DNA of 64,000 nt from Homalodisca vitripennis (Eukaryota > Arthropoda > Insecta > Hemiptera > Cicadellidae): NCBI RefSeq assembly GCF_021130785.1, contig NW_025776786.1:1-64000 (forward strand), read 5' to 3'. Every line of letters starts with the position of its first letter. Position 1 is the stretch's first letter. Of this stretch, positions 25,024 to 37,649 are shown piece by piece. The position numbers were made by a program, and so were the translations under genes. The notes beneath the pieces were generated by a model. The model had not been told where the DNA came from and did not search any database. It saw only the letters and a list, made by a program, of their open reading frames with translations.

Positions 25024-26410
25024 AAATCAAATCAAATCAAATCAAATTCTTTTATTGTCGTAGAGATTGTACATGCATAGACATTGTCAATAAGCCGAAA
25101 TACTACTCTTTGTCACAATAATTAGAGACAAATTATAGTTTGAGTTAACTTAAAATATACTGAACCAGTTACAAATTACAAATTATGCCTTCCAGTTGGA
25201 TCAATATCGTAAATAAACTATTAAATTAATCAACAAACTATTTACAATAACATATATAATAACAAAAAAATATAAACATATGGTTAAAATCGAAGGGTAA
25301 CAATAACAGGACAAAAATTACATTAAAAAGTTGTGTCAGAAAGCTCTAGGAATTCATTAAAAACCATAAAAGGAATTTTTTAAAAGCCAATAATTTAATT
25401 TTTTTTAGGAATACCTGTTGCGGGTATTTATTTATATTGGAAACTAATTTATTATACACTTTCTTACACATTACAACATGACTGTATTAAAAACTTACTT
25501 AAACTACCAGTGCTAAAAACTAATTTTATTTTTATTGCGGGTATTGTATGAGTGTATATTTTCATTTAGGACCATGTCAATGTCAGGTAGTTTTTTTAAG
25601 GAATAGACAGCCATTTCAAATATGTAAAGGTTAATTACTGTATTTATTTCTAATCTTTTAAAAATAGGCTTACAATGATCAGATGGATTTGAACCGTCAA
25701 TTATTCTAACGACTTTCTTTTGCAATTTTAAAATTTCTATAAATTCTTGAAGAGTTGCCCCACACAAGTAAAGCAATACTTAATTATTTGATTGGAAAAA
25801 AGCAAAGTTAAGCCATTCTAATACAATTCAGATGTTACACAATTTTTCAATCGTCCCAACAAGTATACAACTCTAGATAGCCTAGTTTTGATATAGTCTA
25901 TATGAAGTACTACATGTAAGCCGATGATCAACACTTATACCTAAAAACTTAGTACTAGTAACTGTTTCCATTTCCACTAGTCCTTCATCATACAGCCTTA
26001 AAGAAAAAATTATATTTTCAGTTTTATTTTTGTTTAATAGATAACCGTTAGCTCTAAACCAGTTTTCCCGATTCTTCCATTGAGTTATTTACCAAATTTT
26101 TTAAGTCTAGGAGGCTACTGGAAACATTTACAAATGATGTATCATCAGCGTAAAGAAGAGTATTATTAGTAACATTGTGAGGTAAAATCATTAATACTAA
26201 TTAAAAATAACAAAGGTCCCAGGACAGATCCCTGGGGAACACCAAACCTCAAGTAAACTTCTTGTGACTGTTCACCATCAATGCACACTACCTGCCTTCT
26301 ATTCCTAAGATAAGACTCAAAAGAGTCTCAGAGAGACACCCAGTTACTTAAAGAGAGTTGTTATTATCAGACATATTCCGTACATGAGAAATATTAAATT
26401 TAATGGCCGA
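25024..26410 (-). mobile_element. 5'-truncated LINE with (TTTGA)n tail
   Basis: A non-LTR element on the minus strand. Its 3' end is a five-base tandem tail, seen on the plus strand as repeated AAATC at 25,024-25,046. Preceding 3' UTR, reverse transcriptase C-terminus and catalytic core can be traced back to about 26,410, where similarity stops. Endonuclease and ORF1 are absent, as expected from incomplete reverse transcription. It lies in the part of block A that has no counterpart in C. Confidence 0.8.
25513..26260 (-). pseudogene. LINE reverse transcriptase C-terminal remnant
   Basis: Motif B reads GVPQGSVLGPLLFLISINDF (about 26,190-26,250). The catalytic box reads YADDTSF at 26,132-26,152, so both aspartates remain. 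A frameshift and stops lie between these two motifs. The last piece (25,513-25,776) is open for 87 codons, with KLQKKVVRIIDG, CKPIFKRLEI and HSYNTRNKN. These are hallmarks of the thumb and C-terminal region of jockey/CR1-like LINE ORF2. The family's full ORF2 is about 900-1,000 residues; here only the final third is present, in several frames. Inactive. Confidence 0.85.
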
Positions 26411-28282
26411 AAAAAAGAAGCTATTTAAAATTTTTAGTTTAAGTTAATAGCATTTAAATACATTTTTGTAGCTTGGTGAAAAATTATTAACATTTAATTT
26501 GCAAAACATTAGGTATCAAAAGATTTCATAATTTCTATATTTGCGACCAAAAATATAACTACGTACATCTATATATACAATGTTATTTTTTTTATAATAC
26601 TGAACGTATTTTACGTATTGAAACAATAAAATATAACTAAAATCAATTTTTTTCGTTTAATTTTAAAAAATTATAATTTTAAGAACTATAAAAGCATTAG
26701 CATTTTCTATCACACCGATTCTTCTGATTACATAATTACAATATACACATACAAAGTTACAATTATACTTCAATTAATTAGATTTTTTAGTGAACATATA
26801 TATATATGAAAAAGTTTTCTTCTTCGTTTTTTAAGTTATAGTGAGGGACAATTTGTTAGTTACTTTTCTAATGTACGTATGTTACTAATTTTTTTTTTTT
26901 CTTGATAAACAATTCCTGTCCTCCAATCATTATAATCAAGTGCTTTAAGCAATTATTTACAACAAAGTGTCATCTCACTCATAATGTAACAAAATGTGTT
27001 TTTAGTAATGGATCCCAAAATGGTAAACGAATATCTTTACCATCTCCATCCTGTCTTAAAATATCTACCTTAGGACAGGATGCAGATTTTAAAGAGATCG
27101 ATCATAAAGAGAAATAAGAAATAGTATCTTCGCGTCCCGCCCAAATCGTCTCACTGATAACCATTAATTATATAAGTTACTCGTTTGGGATCAGTTTCTC
27201 AATAAAACACACCTTTTGCCACTAACCATTACTCCGCTTTTGCGGCCATCTTGTATTATAAATAAATTTACAATATTAAACACAAATAATAATAAATCAA
27301 CAAAAGACAATCACTTGACAATCTTTAAAGAAAATGCAATTTTTAGAACACCTTAGCTTCTTTTTTTACATAACAATATTGTGTATAGGAAGAAGAAGCC
27401 GTGATGTTTGTGAAAGACTAAAATCTGGACCACTGGCATTCCCGGGGTACTCTAGCATTTCAGAAAAGGACAATCAGCTTACGACTTGAATAATGTATTG
27501 CCCATTCTTCCGTCGTAATCTGACAGCTCTGCGACATTCTTGGAAATGGCATCGCTACATTGTTGGAATGGACTCTTATAAATCGATACAGTCGGTAAAA
27601 CTCAGCTGACAACAATCTGTACTCACACAGCTGTATTTTAGTGAAAGAATATACAGTAATTGCTATTCAACACACCATTGTAATTATTTTTTTTAGAAGT
27701 AGGTGTTTTTTCTTCTAAATTGGTTGTATTATGAAATCCAAGGTCATTTTGCATGTGTTTTGGATGACAAAAAAAACTGTTTGTCAAATTAAAATCTGCC
27801 ACCAGTAAGTGGCAAATATGTAGCGTCAAATATTTGTAAAACATGTTGTGGTTCAGCCAGCTCTGATGTTCATCCTGAGATACAGTTTCCCCGGGAATAC
27901 TGGTATTTCTCTCCCCAGGATTATACCATCAGCATCATATGTCAAGCCTCTTTAAAATACAGTACAAGCTTTAATTGAATAAGTGACCAGGAGGTGTAGT
28001 ATACATCAATTATCCAAGTTACTTCTGAACTATAGAATTTTTAAATATTCAAAACTAATAATAGAGTTCTGAAGTCAAAGACTAAATATATGCAGTTAAA
28101 TAGAGTCTTTACGAATCATAATATACATTGAAAAAAGAGGTGAGCTGAAAATGTGTTCCAATGAAGACGGCTGAGTAAATAAATAAATAATAAATTTAGT
28201 AAAAAATAAAAAGAACATAATGCTAAAGAGGAAAATATTACAAATATGTAAAGAACTATTGCAAAATGTATTGGATTACTAA
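26411..28282. other. AT-rich spacer, no gene seen
   Basis: Chance ORFs only. A short inverted motif (CCATCCTGTCTTAAAATATC / CTTAGGACAGGATG, about 27,046-27,082) could form a small hairpin. I see no gene, RNA or element I can name. Confidence 0.4.
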
Positions 28283-29300
28283 TAATGTAATTTAATGAAA
28301 AGTAACATGGCGTAACATGTAATGACAAATAATCGTGGCGTTAAACAGCTCTCCATTAGTCATAACTGCTTGGATTGTTGTCGGTATCTGGGGACTGAAT
28401 GTGTCCTAGATATTAACATTGGGGACACTAAAAATATACTGAGGAATATCGAATTTTGAAATGATAAATAATCGTGGCGTTAAACAGCTCTCCATTATTT
28501 ATTTACATTCCCACGGTAATAACCACTTTGCAAAATTACAATACTTAAGATGACTAGTAATAAACAGTAATAAATTCTCATAAAAAAAGTATAGTATGAA
28601 AAATCAAGTTCAGCAATTGACCATGCCTACGACATAGTGAAATAAACAGACATAACAAGATAAAACTAAAACAATGTGAAACATAACGAAAGTGGTACCA
28701 TTAACAATAGTGCAATAACAATAACAACTAGTGATATAACAAGTAATAAAAATAATAATACAACAATAACAATAATTATAACAGTAATAGACTAAATCAT
28801 CAAAGATAACAATGGAGTAACTATTGTAATACTGTGCAGGAACTCGGCAAGCTCACTCTGACTCAAATGTCTCCAGCCTCACTGTCAACACAGCACGTCT
28901 CAAAAGCTCCCAGTAGATTGCAGAAAAAGTCTACTTCACTGCACACCTCGTTGCCAAGCCGAAGTATTCTTGGGACAGAGCTGAACTTTAGATAGTTTGC
29001 GGTTTTAAGTGGCTCAGCTTGAAGAGGAGCCTGGTTGTACAACCTTGTGCCTGAAGGGAGACGAAAAGCAATTCGCTCCAAAAGAGGGGGGCAGACTAGC
29101 ACAAAGTCATTAGTCATAACTGCTTGGATTGTTGGTGGTATCTGGGGACTGAATGTTTCCTAGATATTAACATTGGGGACACTAAAATATAATGAGGAAT
29201 ATCGCACTTTGAAATGACATATTAACGCGCGGGTTAAGCATACTAACATTTTACGTGGTTGCTAGGATTGATTGTTGGTGGTATTTAGGGACTGAATGAG
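28283..29300 (+). repeat. About 140-bp tandem repeat, three units, interrupted by a LINE tail
   Basis: Units share AATCGTGGCGTTAAACAGCT, GATTGTTG-GGTATCTGGGGAC and GATATTAACATTGGGGACAC. The first unit (28,325-28,462) is whole. The second is split at 28,499/29,109 by the insertion at 28,500-29,108. The third (29,215-29,300) is diverged. A related unit ends the window at 63,865-64,000 in block C, and a weaker one lies at 29,745-29,880. Non-coding. Confidence 0.75.
28500..29108 (-). mobile_element. Short LINE-like 3' end insertion in a tandem repeat
   Basis: The insertion splits a repeat unit cleanly: the left flank ends CTCTCCATTA and the right resumes CATTAGTCATAACTGC. CATTA is therefore a likely 5-bp target duplication. 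The insert begins, on the plus strand, with AT-rich low-complexity sequence (many AATAAT, ACAATA runs), as expected of an antisense 3' UTR. It ends with a GC-richer part (28,840-29,105) open on the minus strand for 84 codons (contains RLPSGTRLYNQ and FFCNLL). I recognise no domain there; it resembles LINE 3'-terminal sequence only in layout. Confidence 0.55.
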
Positions 29301-29899
29301 CTGTATGTATGTATTACAATACTTTGAGAACTTTTGAAATTCTTGATATTAAACTGATTTTGGGAACTTAGTTCATTGTTTTTTAACATTTAGTTATGTT
29401 GCAATAGAACTACAAACAGTTTACGGATGTAACCCCAGGAGGGATCGCTTCTTGCGAATTTATACCTTTCAGTTGAACATGTACAATGGAGGGCAAAAGA
29501 AATATACTTTTTCCCAAATAACACTTTAGGAAAAAGTAGGAAAATCAAAAACCTAATTTACGAGTAAACACTCCTTCTCCTCCTATAAACTATTTAAAAT
29601 ATATGGCATCATAACGCATACTCCAGAAGTTTTCACTTATAGCTGATTTATACCTTCAAGTTAAAAATAATTAATTTACCGAAAACTGATGAGTCAATTG
29701 AATCTAGGCAATCATAGGGCGTCAAATGAACAACCACAAAGTTTGATATATTGGGGGACTAAAATTGACCTAATATGTATAGTTTACTCCGAAGGATGAC
29801 TATTGGATTAAAGGGGGTGTGATATGGGCCGTAGATTTTAACATTGAAGAACATTAAAAAAGATGAGCAACAGCGCACTCTCAAAAGATAAATTCAAGT

Positions 29900-31720
29900 G
29901 GCATTTGTTTGTATTTTAATACGGTTGTAGTCCAAAAATTAGAGGATCATTAGAAGCTCGATGTTGTAACAGATTACAGTGTTTTACAACAGGGTAGATA
30001 AAATTACCTTTACGACGCTAATATTAGTCTATTGATGTAACTAATGGCTATATCAACACATAACTCCCTCTCCTCAATGAGTATGTCGTGTGGATTATAC
30101 TATGTCATGGCTGTTAACCAGCATTAAGATGATCGTGAGATTCACGATGGTGTAACAAACAACACGTTACATGCAATGTCAACTGCTATATTGGTGTATT
30201 AATATAAACAATGACCAAAACAACAAATATATTCTGTACCTATTAATTATGCATTTTTAGTCTATTTTAATACATAATATAACACAAAAGTACAAAACTA
30301 ACATAGATGGTATTGAGAGCGAATTGAACATGCTTAGTACAATGTGTTTTTTGACCAAATGACATAGTGAACGAGGTTAGGATATAGTCTCATATTTTGG
30401 TTGATGATACATGTTTTTTTAATGATAACATTCAATACTACGTTTGCTATGTTTGCAGAATGCTGTTATATAAAGCGAGCAGATAACAAAGCTCCGAATG
30501 GAATATATTGAATAATCCAACCGAATATTGCCTTTTAAAGCATTAAGTTTGCTAATAACATTTTTATTCTTTTGTATGTGGAATTTGCAAGTATCTATAC
30601 AAGTACTATAAGTATGCGAAATTTACATGTAACTTGATGTTTTTTTAACTCATGTGTGCAAAAAATTGGTCCAGCTAAATACTGTTACAGAAAACCTCAC
30701 TTATTATTACATCCTTCGTTATCCATTTTAACGTAATTTCTATGGCCGATTATTTATATCCTTTATCAAGAGAATCTGTAAAACTAATACTGAACTATAT
30801 GTTATAAAGGTTTGTTAACATCTGTATAACCTGTTTTAATTAAAGTTTCAAATTTTTTATATTTTTCAGTGGGTTCGTTGTAGTGCTTGAATATTACTAT
30901 GTTATTTATACTTTGGCCATATTTCAACAGTTTTAACGTATTGTGGCAGTTTAATATTATTAAGGAGCTGACTAAAAATCTTAAATAAGGAATGGTTGTA
31001 TGTCTGTCCGTGTCTGAGATAAATCTTGGTAGAAAGTTCCTAAGGACTTGAGACATGTTATATAGTTTCCGCTTAGCCCACATAAGAACTCTACTTATCA
31101 AAATGACAAAGAACACCTAAGATACACATAGGTCAATCAGGTTGTAGACACAGAAACAATTACAGTCAGTCCTGCGTTAGAGAGTTTCGTTAAGTTCTTT
31201 TAGTTCCTTCAACTCACCAATTTATCTGAATATTTTACTTAATTCAATAATAACGAATATCAATAAATTTTATTACAAATTTTATCAGTTTTATTTCATA
31301 AAATGTTGGTTACCATTCAAAATGATTTTTCCAGGCTTGTTCTTTTGCCAATCAACATAATCTTATAAAGCGTAAGCTTTATATGATTGCCCATTTGTAT
31401 AGAATTTAATATTGATTTCTTAACAAAAACAGTGTCTGGAGGTGACTGATTATATAATCATCGGAGCATCAATAACACGGTACATGCAAGGTTAGCGGCA
31501 ATTTTGGTGTATTGATGTAACTAATGACAACAACACATATCTTCTCTCCCCAATGACCATGTCCGGTGTGTTGTACTATATCATGGTTGTAATCCAACAA
31601 CTAGAGGATCGTGAGATACTCTATGACGTAACAAATGAAAGTGTTTACACCACAATAGGAACGTTAATATTAGGATATTGATGTGGTTATTCGCTGTACT
31701 ACAATTTTAAATTTTGTTAA
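29900..31720. repeat. Block B, distal-upstream part, with diverged 178-bp satellite monomers
   Basis: Two old monomer-like stretches (about 29,925-30,205) and one better copy (about 31,475-31,690) match the 178-bp array at 38,884-39,960. They share ATTGGTGTATTGATGTAACT, CAACACATATCTTCTCTCCC and GTGTTGTACTATATCATGG. The sequence between them (30,250-31,400) is collinear with 37,650-38,800 in C, including the 'AGATAAATCT-GGTAGAAAGT' region at 31,015 / 38,460. No gene is seen; a minus-strand frame of 104 codons (30,802-31,116) is disrupted in the C paralogue. Confidence 0.6.
30970..31140 (+). repeat. Dispersed 'TGTCTGTC... GGTTCCTCT' repeat, copy 3
   Basis: Contains GTATGTCTGTCCGTGTCTGA, AAAGTTCCTAAGGACTTGAG and TAAGAACTCTACTTATCAA. 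It is the block paralogue of 38,430-38,600. Confidence 0.45.
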
Positions 31721-32459
31721 GATATATCATTGCAAAAACTTTTAATATTTTTTTACTTTAATCGGGTATTAAAAGAGTACCAAACTTGTCAACTGTATCA
31801 TATAAATTCACTTTAGAAGAAGTTGGATTTTCATAAGTAAAGTATTTAAAATAAATATTCTTTCGCAACTCCACGGTAAATATTAAAATATGAAAACATG
31901 TTTGAGGTTCAAATTATTCTTATAGGGTTAAACTCATTTGATTAAAGAATATCATAGTCACGTACGGATTGTGTCATAGACGTGACTGGATCTATTCATC
32001 TAAAGTGGTTGTTTTGCTGTTACTGGTTACGTTTATTTCGGTTTTTTTAATAGCGAGTAGGCTATGAGTGAGCAACGTTGAGCTGGGAAAACTTGTTTTA
32101 TATATTTAAAAATGCAGTTAAAACTGACCCTATTTATTGTGACATGGAAAACTGAGCGCTCGGTTGTTCTCTGTGGACTGAGAGGTCAAGGTGTTATAAC
32201 CGCAACAATCAAAGTTGTGTGGCCCTAGCGTCGGACCTCAGAACTATCTGAAATGTTACCCCAGACCTGAGCACAACTGGTCCATATGAATGCAACATAC
32301 CCTCTATACTATTATATTCAAAGTGTAAAGTTTAGTTTAGTATAGTCTAACGGCTATAACTTGATTTATTCTGTACAATTTTACGACAGACCTGAGTTTA
32401 CACATTGTGAGCAGTATAAAACTGTCAACAATGTCCGCATTGTTTTCACCAACTCCCTG

Positions 32460-32650
32460 TGAAGTTGATAAACCAAACAGTAGAGTGCAGTATAAATACC
32501 ACCATTGAGGCAAGTCTGCTGCGATGTTCAAGCAATACTTGAACCCATTTGCAACACATTTCCCGCATGGCTGCCTCTTTTATAGCCTTATCGCAGCTTT
32601 ATGTGTTGTTGCGTCGTTCACTGTCTTAGCCAAGCGTGTTTTAAATATGT
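32460..32650. promoter_or_regulatory. Paired-TATA/E2F module, block B copy
   Basis: TATAAATA on the plus strand at 32,491; a perfect inverted pair TTCAAG-CAATA-CTTGAA at 32,527-32,543; an E2F-type TTTCCCGC at 32,559-32,566; a minus-strand TATAAAAG at 32,577-32,584. The two TATA boxes face each other. Spacings from the first TATA to the E2F motif (68 bp) and to the second TATA (86 bp) are identical in block C. The whole module is much better conserved between B and C than the DNA around it. It could be a promoter, a bidirectional regulatory element or a small gene. Confidence 0.5.
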
Positions 32651-32691
32651 GGTTTTTAATATTCTTTTATTTTATCTTTCCTTTGGCTTGA
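32524..32691 (+). CDS. Small ORF in conserved module, block B (possible membrane micropeptide)
   Basis: A 55-codon ORF starts 33 bp after the first T of TATAAATA. It begins MFKQYLNPFATHFPHG. Residues 17-36 are hydrophobic (CLFYSLIAALCVVASFTVLA), followed by KR, then a second hydrophobic stretch. This would suit a signal anchor or small membrane peptide. Block C carries the same frame at 41,266-41,430. Over the first 40 codons I count nine base differences, five synonymous and four replacement, with no indel; beyond that the copies diverge. The excess of synonymous change is suggestive but too small to prove selection. The ATG is so close to the TATA box that the leader would be almost absent, and the A copy is frameshifted. 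The ORF may be incidental to a regulatory module. No known family recognised. Confidence 0.25.
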   Translation: MFKQYLNPFATHFPHGCLFYSLIAALCVVASFTVLAKRVLNMWFLIFFYFIFPLA

Positions 32692-33828
32692 TACTGCGTA
32701 ATACTTATTTTATTCATAGTGCCATAACAATGCAAATTATAGTAATATATAGATATTATTTTTATTATTGTTAGCTCAAAATTAATAGTGTTTTTAATGT
32801 TTTAAATGTTTCTGTTTAATGAAACTATTCACAAGTTGAGCACTGCTGACTATTTCTTCGTCAAAATCTCTAGCTTATCACACAAAACCTAAGAGACTAC
32901 ACAGTTCATTATTTTAAAAATTGTAGTGAGAAATGTTTTGAAATGTTTATTTAATATTTGAACAAATAATTTAATAGTTTAAATATTTTAAATTAGAGGA
33001 TGATGTTATTCCAGCTCCCTAAAAATTCAGAATCAGCAGCAGACACATTGAATTGATACAGATAATCATTGCATGTGTAAAATCGATTTACATTAATTTC
33101 TCATAGATTTAATCACACTAATATAACTAATAAAAGATAATTTTTGTACATTCGTAACTTAATATTGAAATTTATAAAATATATCAGAAACATCTCTAGA
33201 ATTATTGAAGGTCAAAAAACACTGCTAAAGGACGTATCAGTGGGAAATACTGGGAAATACTCTCCTAAGTCTTTTTAAAGACAACTCATCATTCAAGCAA
33301 TAAAGAATAGTGATTAACATGATCATGCACAAATTCAATAACTATAGTGGAAAGGTTTAATTAAATTTGTATCCTCCATTTCACGCTCAGAGCAGCTTCT
33401 GAAATCTGACGCTGTCACAGGTTTAAGTCCTGGAAGCAGGAGCTCACGTCCGTCTGAATATATTCTAATAATTCGGCGATAAAGACATTGAAATCAAAGT
33501 ATTAACATCGTATCGATGTCAGAGACACCTAGAAAACAAGAGAGTTTCTTGTCGATTTATACAGAAGTTATCCGGTGTTGAATCTAGGTGAAGAAGTGTT
33601 CCCATTGAATCGTCAGGTGTACAACTGAGTGTACTATAATATTCTAGACACAAACATCCCTAATAAATAAATTGTAAAACTAATTACAGCATATTTTAAA
33701 TTAATAAATTATTATGAAATTAATATATTACTGTAAAATGTGTCTTTCCTTTTCATAATTTGATTTTTTTTTAATATTTCTTCCATATCTCTTATTTTAC
33801 AACATAAAAGTAGCATTACAACAACACT

Positions 33829-33897
33829 ATATATACTAATATATATGGTATATATATAGTATGGTTCTCTGTATATATATAATAGAGAACCATACTC
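33829..33897. repeat. AT-rich hairpin with 13-bp GC-containing stem
   Basis: AGTATGGTTCTCT (33,858-33,870) and its exact reverse complement (33,884-33,896) flank a 13-base AT-rich loop. An imperfect TATATA tract lies alongside. It is not seen at the equivalent place in A or C. Confidence 0.7.
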
Positions 33898-34854
33898 ATG
33901 TATGTATACATGTAAAACTATATGCTGAAATTGCGTTATGATAAAATCATATTCTTCAATAGCAATGAATAAAAAGTTTGGAAACTCAGAGATCGAATGT
34001 TTTTCAACTTTAATGGTGTTTTACACTTCACAACACAATTATTGTACCCTTGTCAGATTGTAGTCGAGATCAAGAACCGATTTCTATGTTTAATTCGATT
34101 TTCTGTTTCATTTTTATGGATTATAAGTCCGTTATTTTTTTTACTAACCAAATAATACTGGTAACCTTGTTCGATTGAATACGGTTAAAGCGGTAGAGTC
34201 TATATACTAGTTTTTGCTCGAATTGTCAATGTATTAAATATATTCTACTTAAAATAAACTTACAACGAATATAAAGGTTTTGTCCTCGAAACTAACTTTA
34301 CTTTCGGGTGAATTCTTAGTTTCTGGATAAATACGAGAATAAAACAAAATAATTCTATTACAAATAATAATATTCAAATATTTCACCATGTAATTTTACG
34401 TTTGAAGTATAATAAAACTAGATATAGTACATTTTGCGGTTAGAAATAATTATTTGAATGGAAACTTAAATGGTATTATAGCACTTTAAAACAATGCAGA
34501 CCATAAATAAACAAATATATCGCTTTGATGCTTTCAAATAAAGATTCAAGTATACAAATGACAAAATAAAATGTTTTCCTGTCTTTTAATGTGATGACAG
34601 ATTTTACTGATGTAAATTTTAACTTCAGGGTGGTAATTTTATTCCATATTTTATACTGACCTCTAAAATGAAGTAAGTTACATGGTTATTAAATTATACT
34701 TTACTTTAATATTAAGCGAAACTAAAAAATATGTTTAATTTTAAAATTAGGTAGAAATAGATTAAAATTATAGCTTTGTTTACAGCACAAATCAAAGTAA
34801 TTCTGAACTCTTTCAATAACCACCTAAACCTCTTCTGAAACAAACCATATTAGA

Positions 34855-35255
34855 ATGCTAAGCACCAAAACCCCCCTCTGATGGGAACACATTAGTTAAA
34901 CAATTAGTAGTTAAGCATCGAACCATCCTTCTGATACGATCACTTAGTTAGACAACTAGTAGGTGAGCACACAACCACCCTTCTCATACCGATCACATTA
35001 GTTGGACTACTAGTAGGTAAGCACCCAACCACCCTTTTAATACCGATTACATAAGTTATACTACTCGTAAGTGAGCAAATGGGAACCTCCTTTTTTGGCA
35101 TAAAATAGTTAGACTAGTAGGTTATAAATAGTAGGACTAGGAGTACACAACCACCCTTCTGATATGATCACTTATTTAGACAACTAGTAGATGAGTACAC
35201 AACCACCCTTCTAGTGCTAATATAATTAGTTAGACTACTAGTAGGTGAGCTCCTG
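34855..35255 (+). repeat. Degenerate 60-65 bp minisatellite in block B
   Basis: About six units share ACAACCACCCTTCT, GAT-CGATCAC, TTAGTTAGAC and ACTAGTAGGTGAGCA. Clear unit starts are near 34,865, 34,925, 34,970, 35,025, 35,145 and 35,200. The block A equivalent (2,945-3,010) has a single unit (ACCACCCAACCTCCATTCTT, then TTAGTTAGATTACGAGTAGG). Expansion therefore happened in B after the duplication. Non-coding. Confidence 0.75.
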
Positions 35256-35699
35256 GGAACAATAGTGTCGAATGTACCCTCGAGACGTGTATTGTACCCT
35301 ATTCCACTGTTTATCTCTGATTGCAAACATTACTATGATTAAATTTATTGTTCCAACTAAAAACGAAAGCCGAGCCAGCAGTTGAAATTATAAAATTATT
35401 TAAATAATAATTCTATCGTTATAAATTAAGAAAATCCGCTTTCATTAGAATTCATTCTTGATTGGAAAAATGCAATTAATCTATATTTCGTAATGGTATG
35501 ACTTAATATATTTTTTTCATCAGAAACCACGTATTGCAGTTATTGAAGGCCAGTGTAAGAGGTGACCTTTGTGTTAGCTTTTCATTCGTTCTTTCAGGGG
35601 CTATTTGTATTATTATTTTTACTGCATATTATTACTGAACCACTTTCCAAGCAGTTACAGTAAAGTCAGTTATATAAGAATTCATTATTTTCTAGAGGT

Positions 35700-35770
35700 A
35701 AGCTGGTGGCTTCAACGTAGACAGTTAAGGCGCATCTCTAGCCGAAAGGATATGGTTTCGTTTTTGTAGA
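35700..35770 (+). repeat. tRNA-derived SINE-like remnant, block B copy
   Basis: Best preserved of three orthologous remnants. AGCTGGTGGCTTCAACGTAG resembles a D-stem/A-box region. GTTAAGGCGCATCTCTAGCC and GAAAGGATAT follow the layout of an anticodon arm and variable loop. GGTTTCG is a damaged B-box. It is too altered to be a working tRNA; I read it as an old SINE head. Confidence 0.4.
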
Positions 35771-36839
35771 ATTTAATAAAATTTTGAAAAAAGTTAGCGA
35801 CCGTTTCCACGTGACGGTTTTTAATTAATTCTTAAAAATTATATTAGCATAGAAATAACTCTAAAAGATGCTCATACTATATATCCAAAAAGGTAGAAGT
35901 CAGGCAATAAAGAAAGCCAACATATTTTTAATTTGCATGCAAAAGTCATAGGTACGGGTTAATACTATTCATACATCTATTTTCCATATCTCATTATAAT
36001 GAAAAAATAAACAAACTATAAACTATTAAACCATGATATTTGTACCACCACATAGTAAATAAACAACACATCAATGCTATCACTTTTTTGTCTACTATGT
36101 AATCTTTGTATAAGTGCCATAAGGTTATTGGCTTTCCTGTAACCTACTTAGGGATACTTTGGATAGACTTATCAAGCTAGAAGGGGTATGCAAATAATCT
36201 ATTGTAGGAAAATATATTACATTTATCTGATCAGGAATAAACACCTAATCAATAATGTTATGTTATCATGTTGTTTTTTATGAAGTAATTTGTATTTGGT
36301 AGATTATTCCTTCGGTTATATTACACATTTACACAAGAACAAACGTACCCAAAAATATGAATTGCAGTAAGAAAGACTAGAAAGCTCAGACTGCCATATG
36401 TGGAGTGACAGGGTCAGGAAGTAACTAAGTTAGAAGACGCAGCCTTAGTTTCGAACTTCAGAAGAACTAAAAGAATTCGTTAGACCTCAGCACAACTCAA
36501 TCGTATGATTAATTCATCTTTTGTTGAAATAGTGCAACTATAGATTGTACGAAATAATCTATTCCTAAACATTATAAGAAAGTGGTTTACATTTTTAAAA
36601 GAAGTCCACCATTTCAGTTAAATATACTATCAACATTAGGGTGATAGGGAAACAGGGTTCCAGTTTTCCTAACGTGTGACACCACCCTTCATTCTGTCAT
36701 TTGTCATGAAAGCTCTCAAGCAAATTGAAATCATCTCTTGCAAACCTACGTCATTATAAAAATTACATACATGTTAAATTATTGTTCAAAGCCTATCTCC
36801 TTCTAAAGGATATCCCTATAGACACTTCAATTCATTAAT

Positions 36840-37280
36840 AAATTATGATTATGGCAGGCCTTCTCTCTTCTTTCTGTGAGGGACTAGTGATTAAGACCTA
36901 CAGTAGTTAGCTTTAATCTGTGTTAAGTGCATGTTCATTGTATTATATGTTGTATTTATTTAATTTCACTGTTATTTGTTAAATGTTATATATTATATTT
37001 TAATTTATTAGCACAATTTATTTATGTTCGCTCCATACTTGAATTATTGTTGTTTGTTAATCTTTATTTTTATTTTTTGTTATGTTTTGGATATTTATAA
37101 CTTGTTACATCTTTGAATACTAATTATTTATTATCAAATTTTGTATGATATCTATTTTGTTACTTTATGTAGATTTTTCATCTGGTCGTATTAATTTTAT
37201 TTTCCGCTGCATCTACTATCTATGCTTGTATTTGTAAATTGGCTGCTGCCGTTGAAAAATAAATAAATAAATAAATAAAT
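36840..37280 (+). mobile_element. LINE 3' tail with (AAAT)n end at the block B/C junction
   Basis: A plus-strand, AT-rich 3' UTR-like sequence ends TTGGCTGCTGCCGTTG followed by a regular AAAT tandem tail at 37,255-37,280, the usual signature of a 5'-truncated non-LTR insertion. The first codons after about 36,850 (GGCCTTCTCTCTTCTTTCTG) could be the last bit of an ORF2. It falls where homology to block A stops and homology to block C's upstream part begins, so it may mark or have mediated the duplication junction. Confidence 0.6.
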
Positions 37281-37649
37281 ATACGATATAAAATTATAAT
37301 AATATTAAAAGTTAATAAATAAAATATTAAATTATTATTGTAGGTTTTCTCTAACACACTGTTAGACTGAATCCGGAGTTACTGAAATATGATATAATAA
37401 CGGTTCAAGTTATGGATAGCTAATATTAAGACGAGAAATAGCTTTATTGATAATATTGACTTTGAGTGCTATTATACTTCCAAATTGATTTGGAAACTGT
37501 GGAATGACATTAAGGAACCGGAATGCAATATTATGCCAAAATATTTATCTACGTTCCGTGGTAAAGAATATTAAAGTGCTGCAGCTTACAATAATAAAGT
37601 TATGCCATGTACATTTTATAACCTCAGTGAAAAATAGCTAATTCTGTGT

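Larger units (their letters stand above)
32100..36830. repeat. Block B, proximal part of the triplicated segment
   Basis: Collinear with block A 390-5,110 and block C 40,960-47,180. The block appears truncated near 36,830, just before a LINE tail, so the central and distal parts present in A and C are missing. Apart from the module, arrays and hairpin listed separately, no gene is visible. Confidence 0.65.

Noticed and set aside
28863..29117. 84-codon minus-strand ORF in a GC-richer stretch
   Set aside because: It lies wholly within a 609-bp inserted element with a likely target duplication; better read as transposon sequence.
30802..31116. 104-codon minus-strand ORF, the longest outside transposons
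   Set aside because: It overlaps a dispersed repeat and the paralogous block C sequence (38,260-38,570) does not keep the frame.
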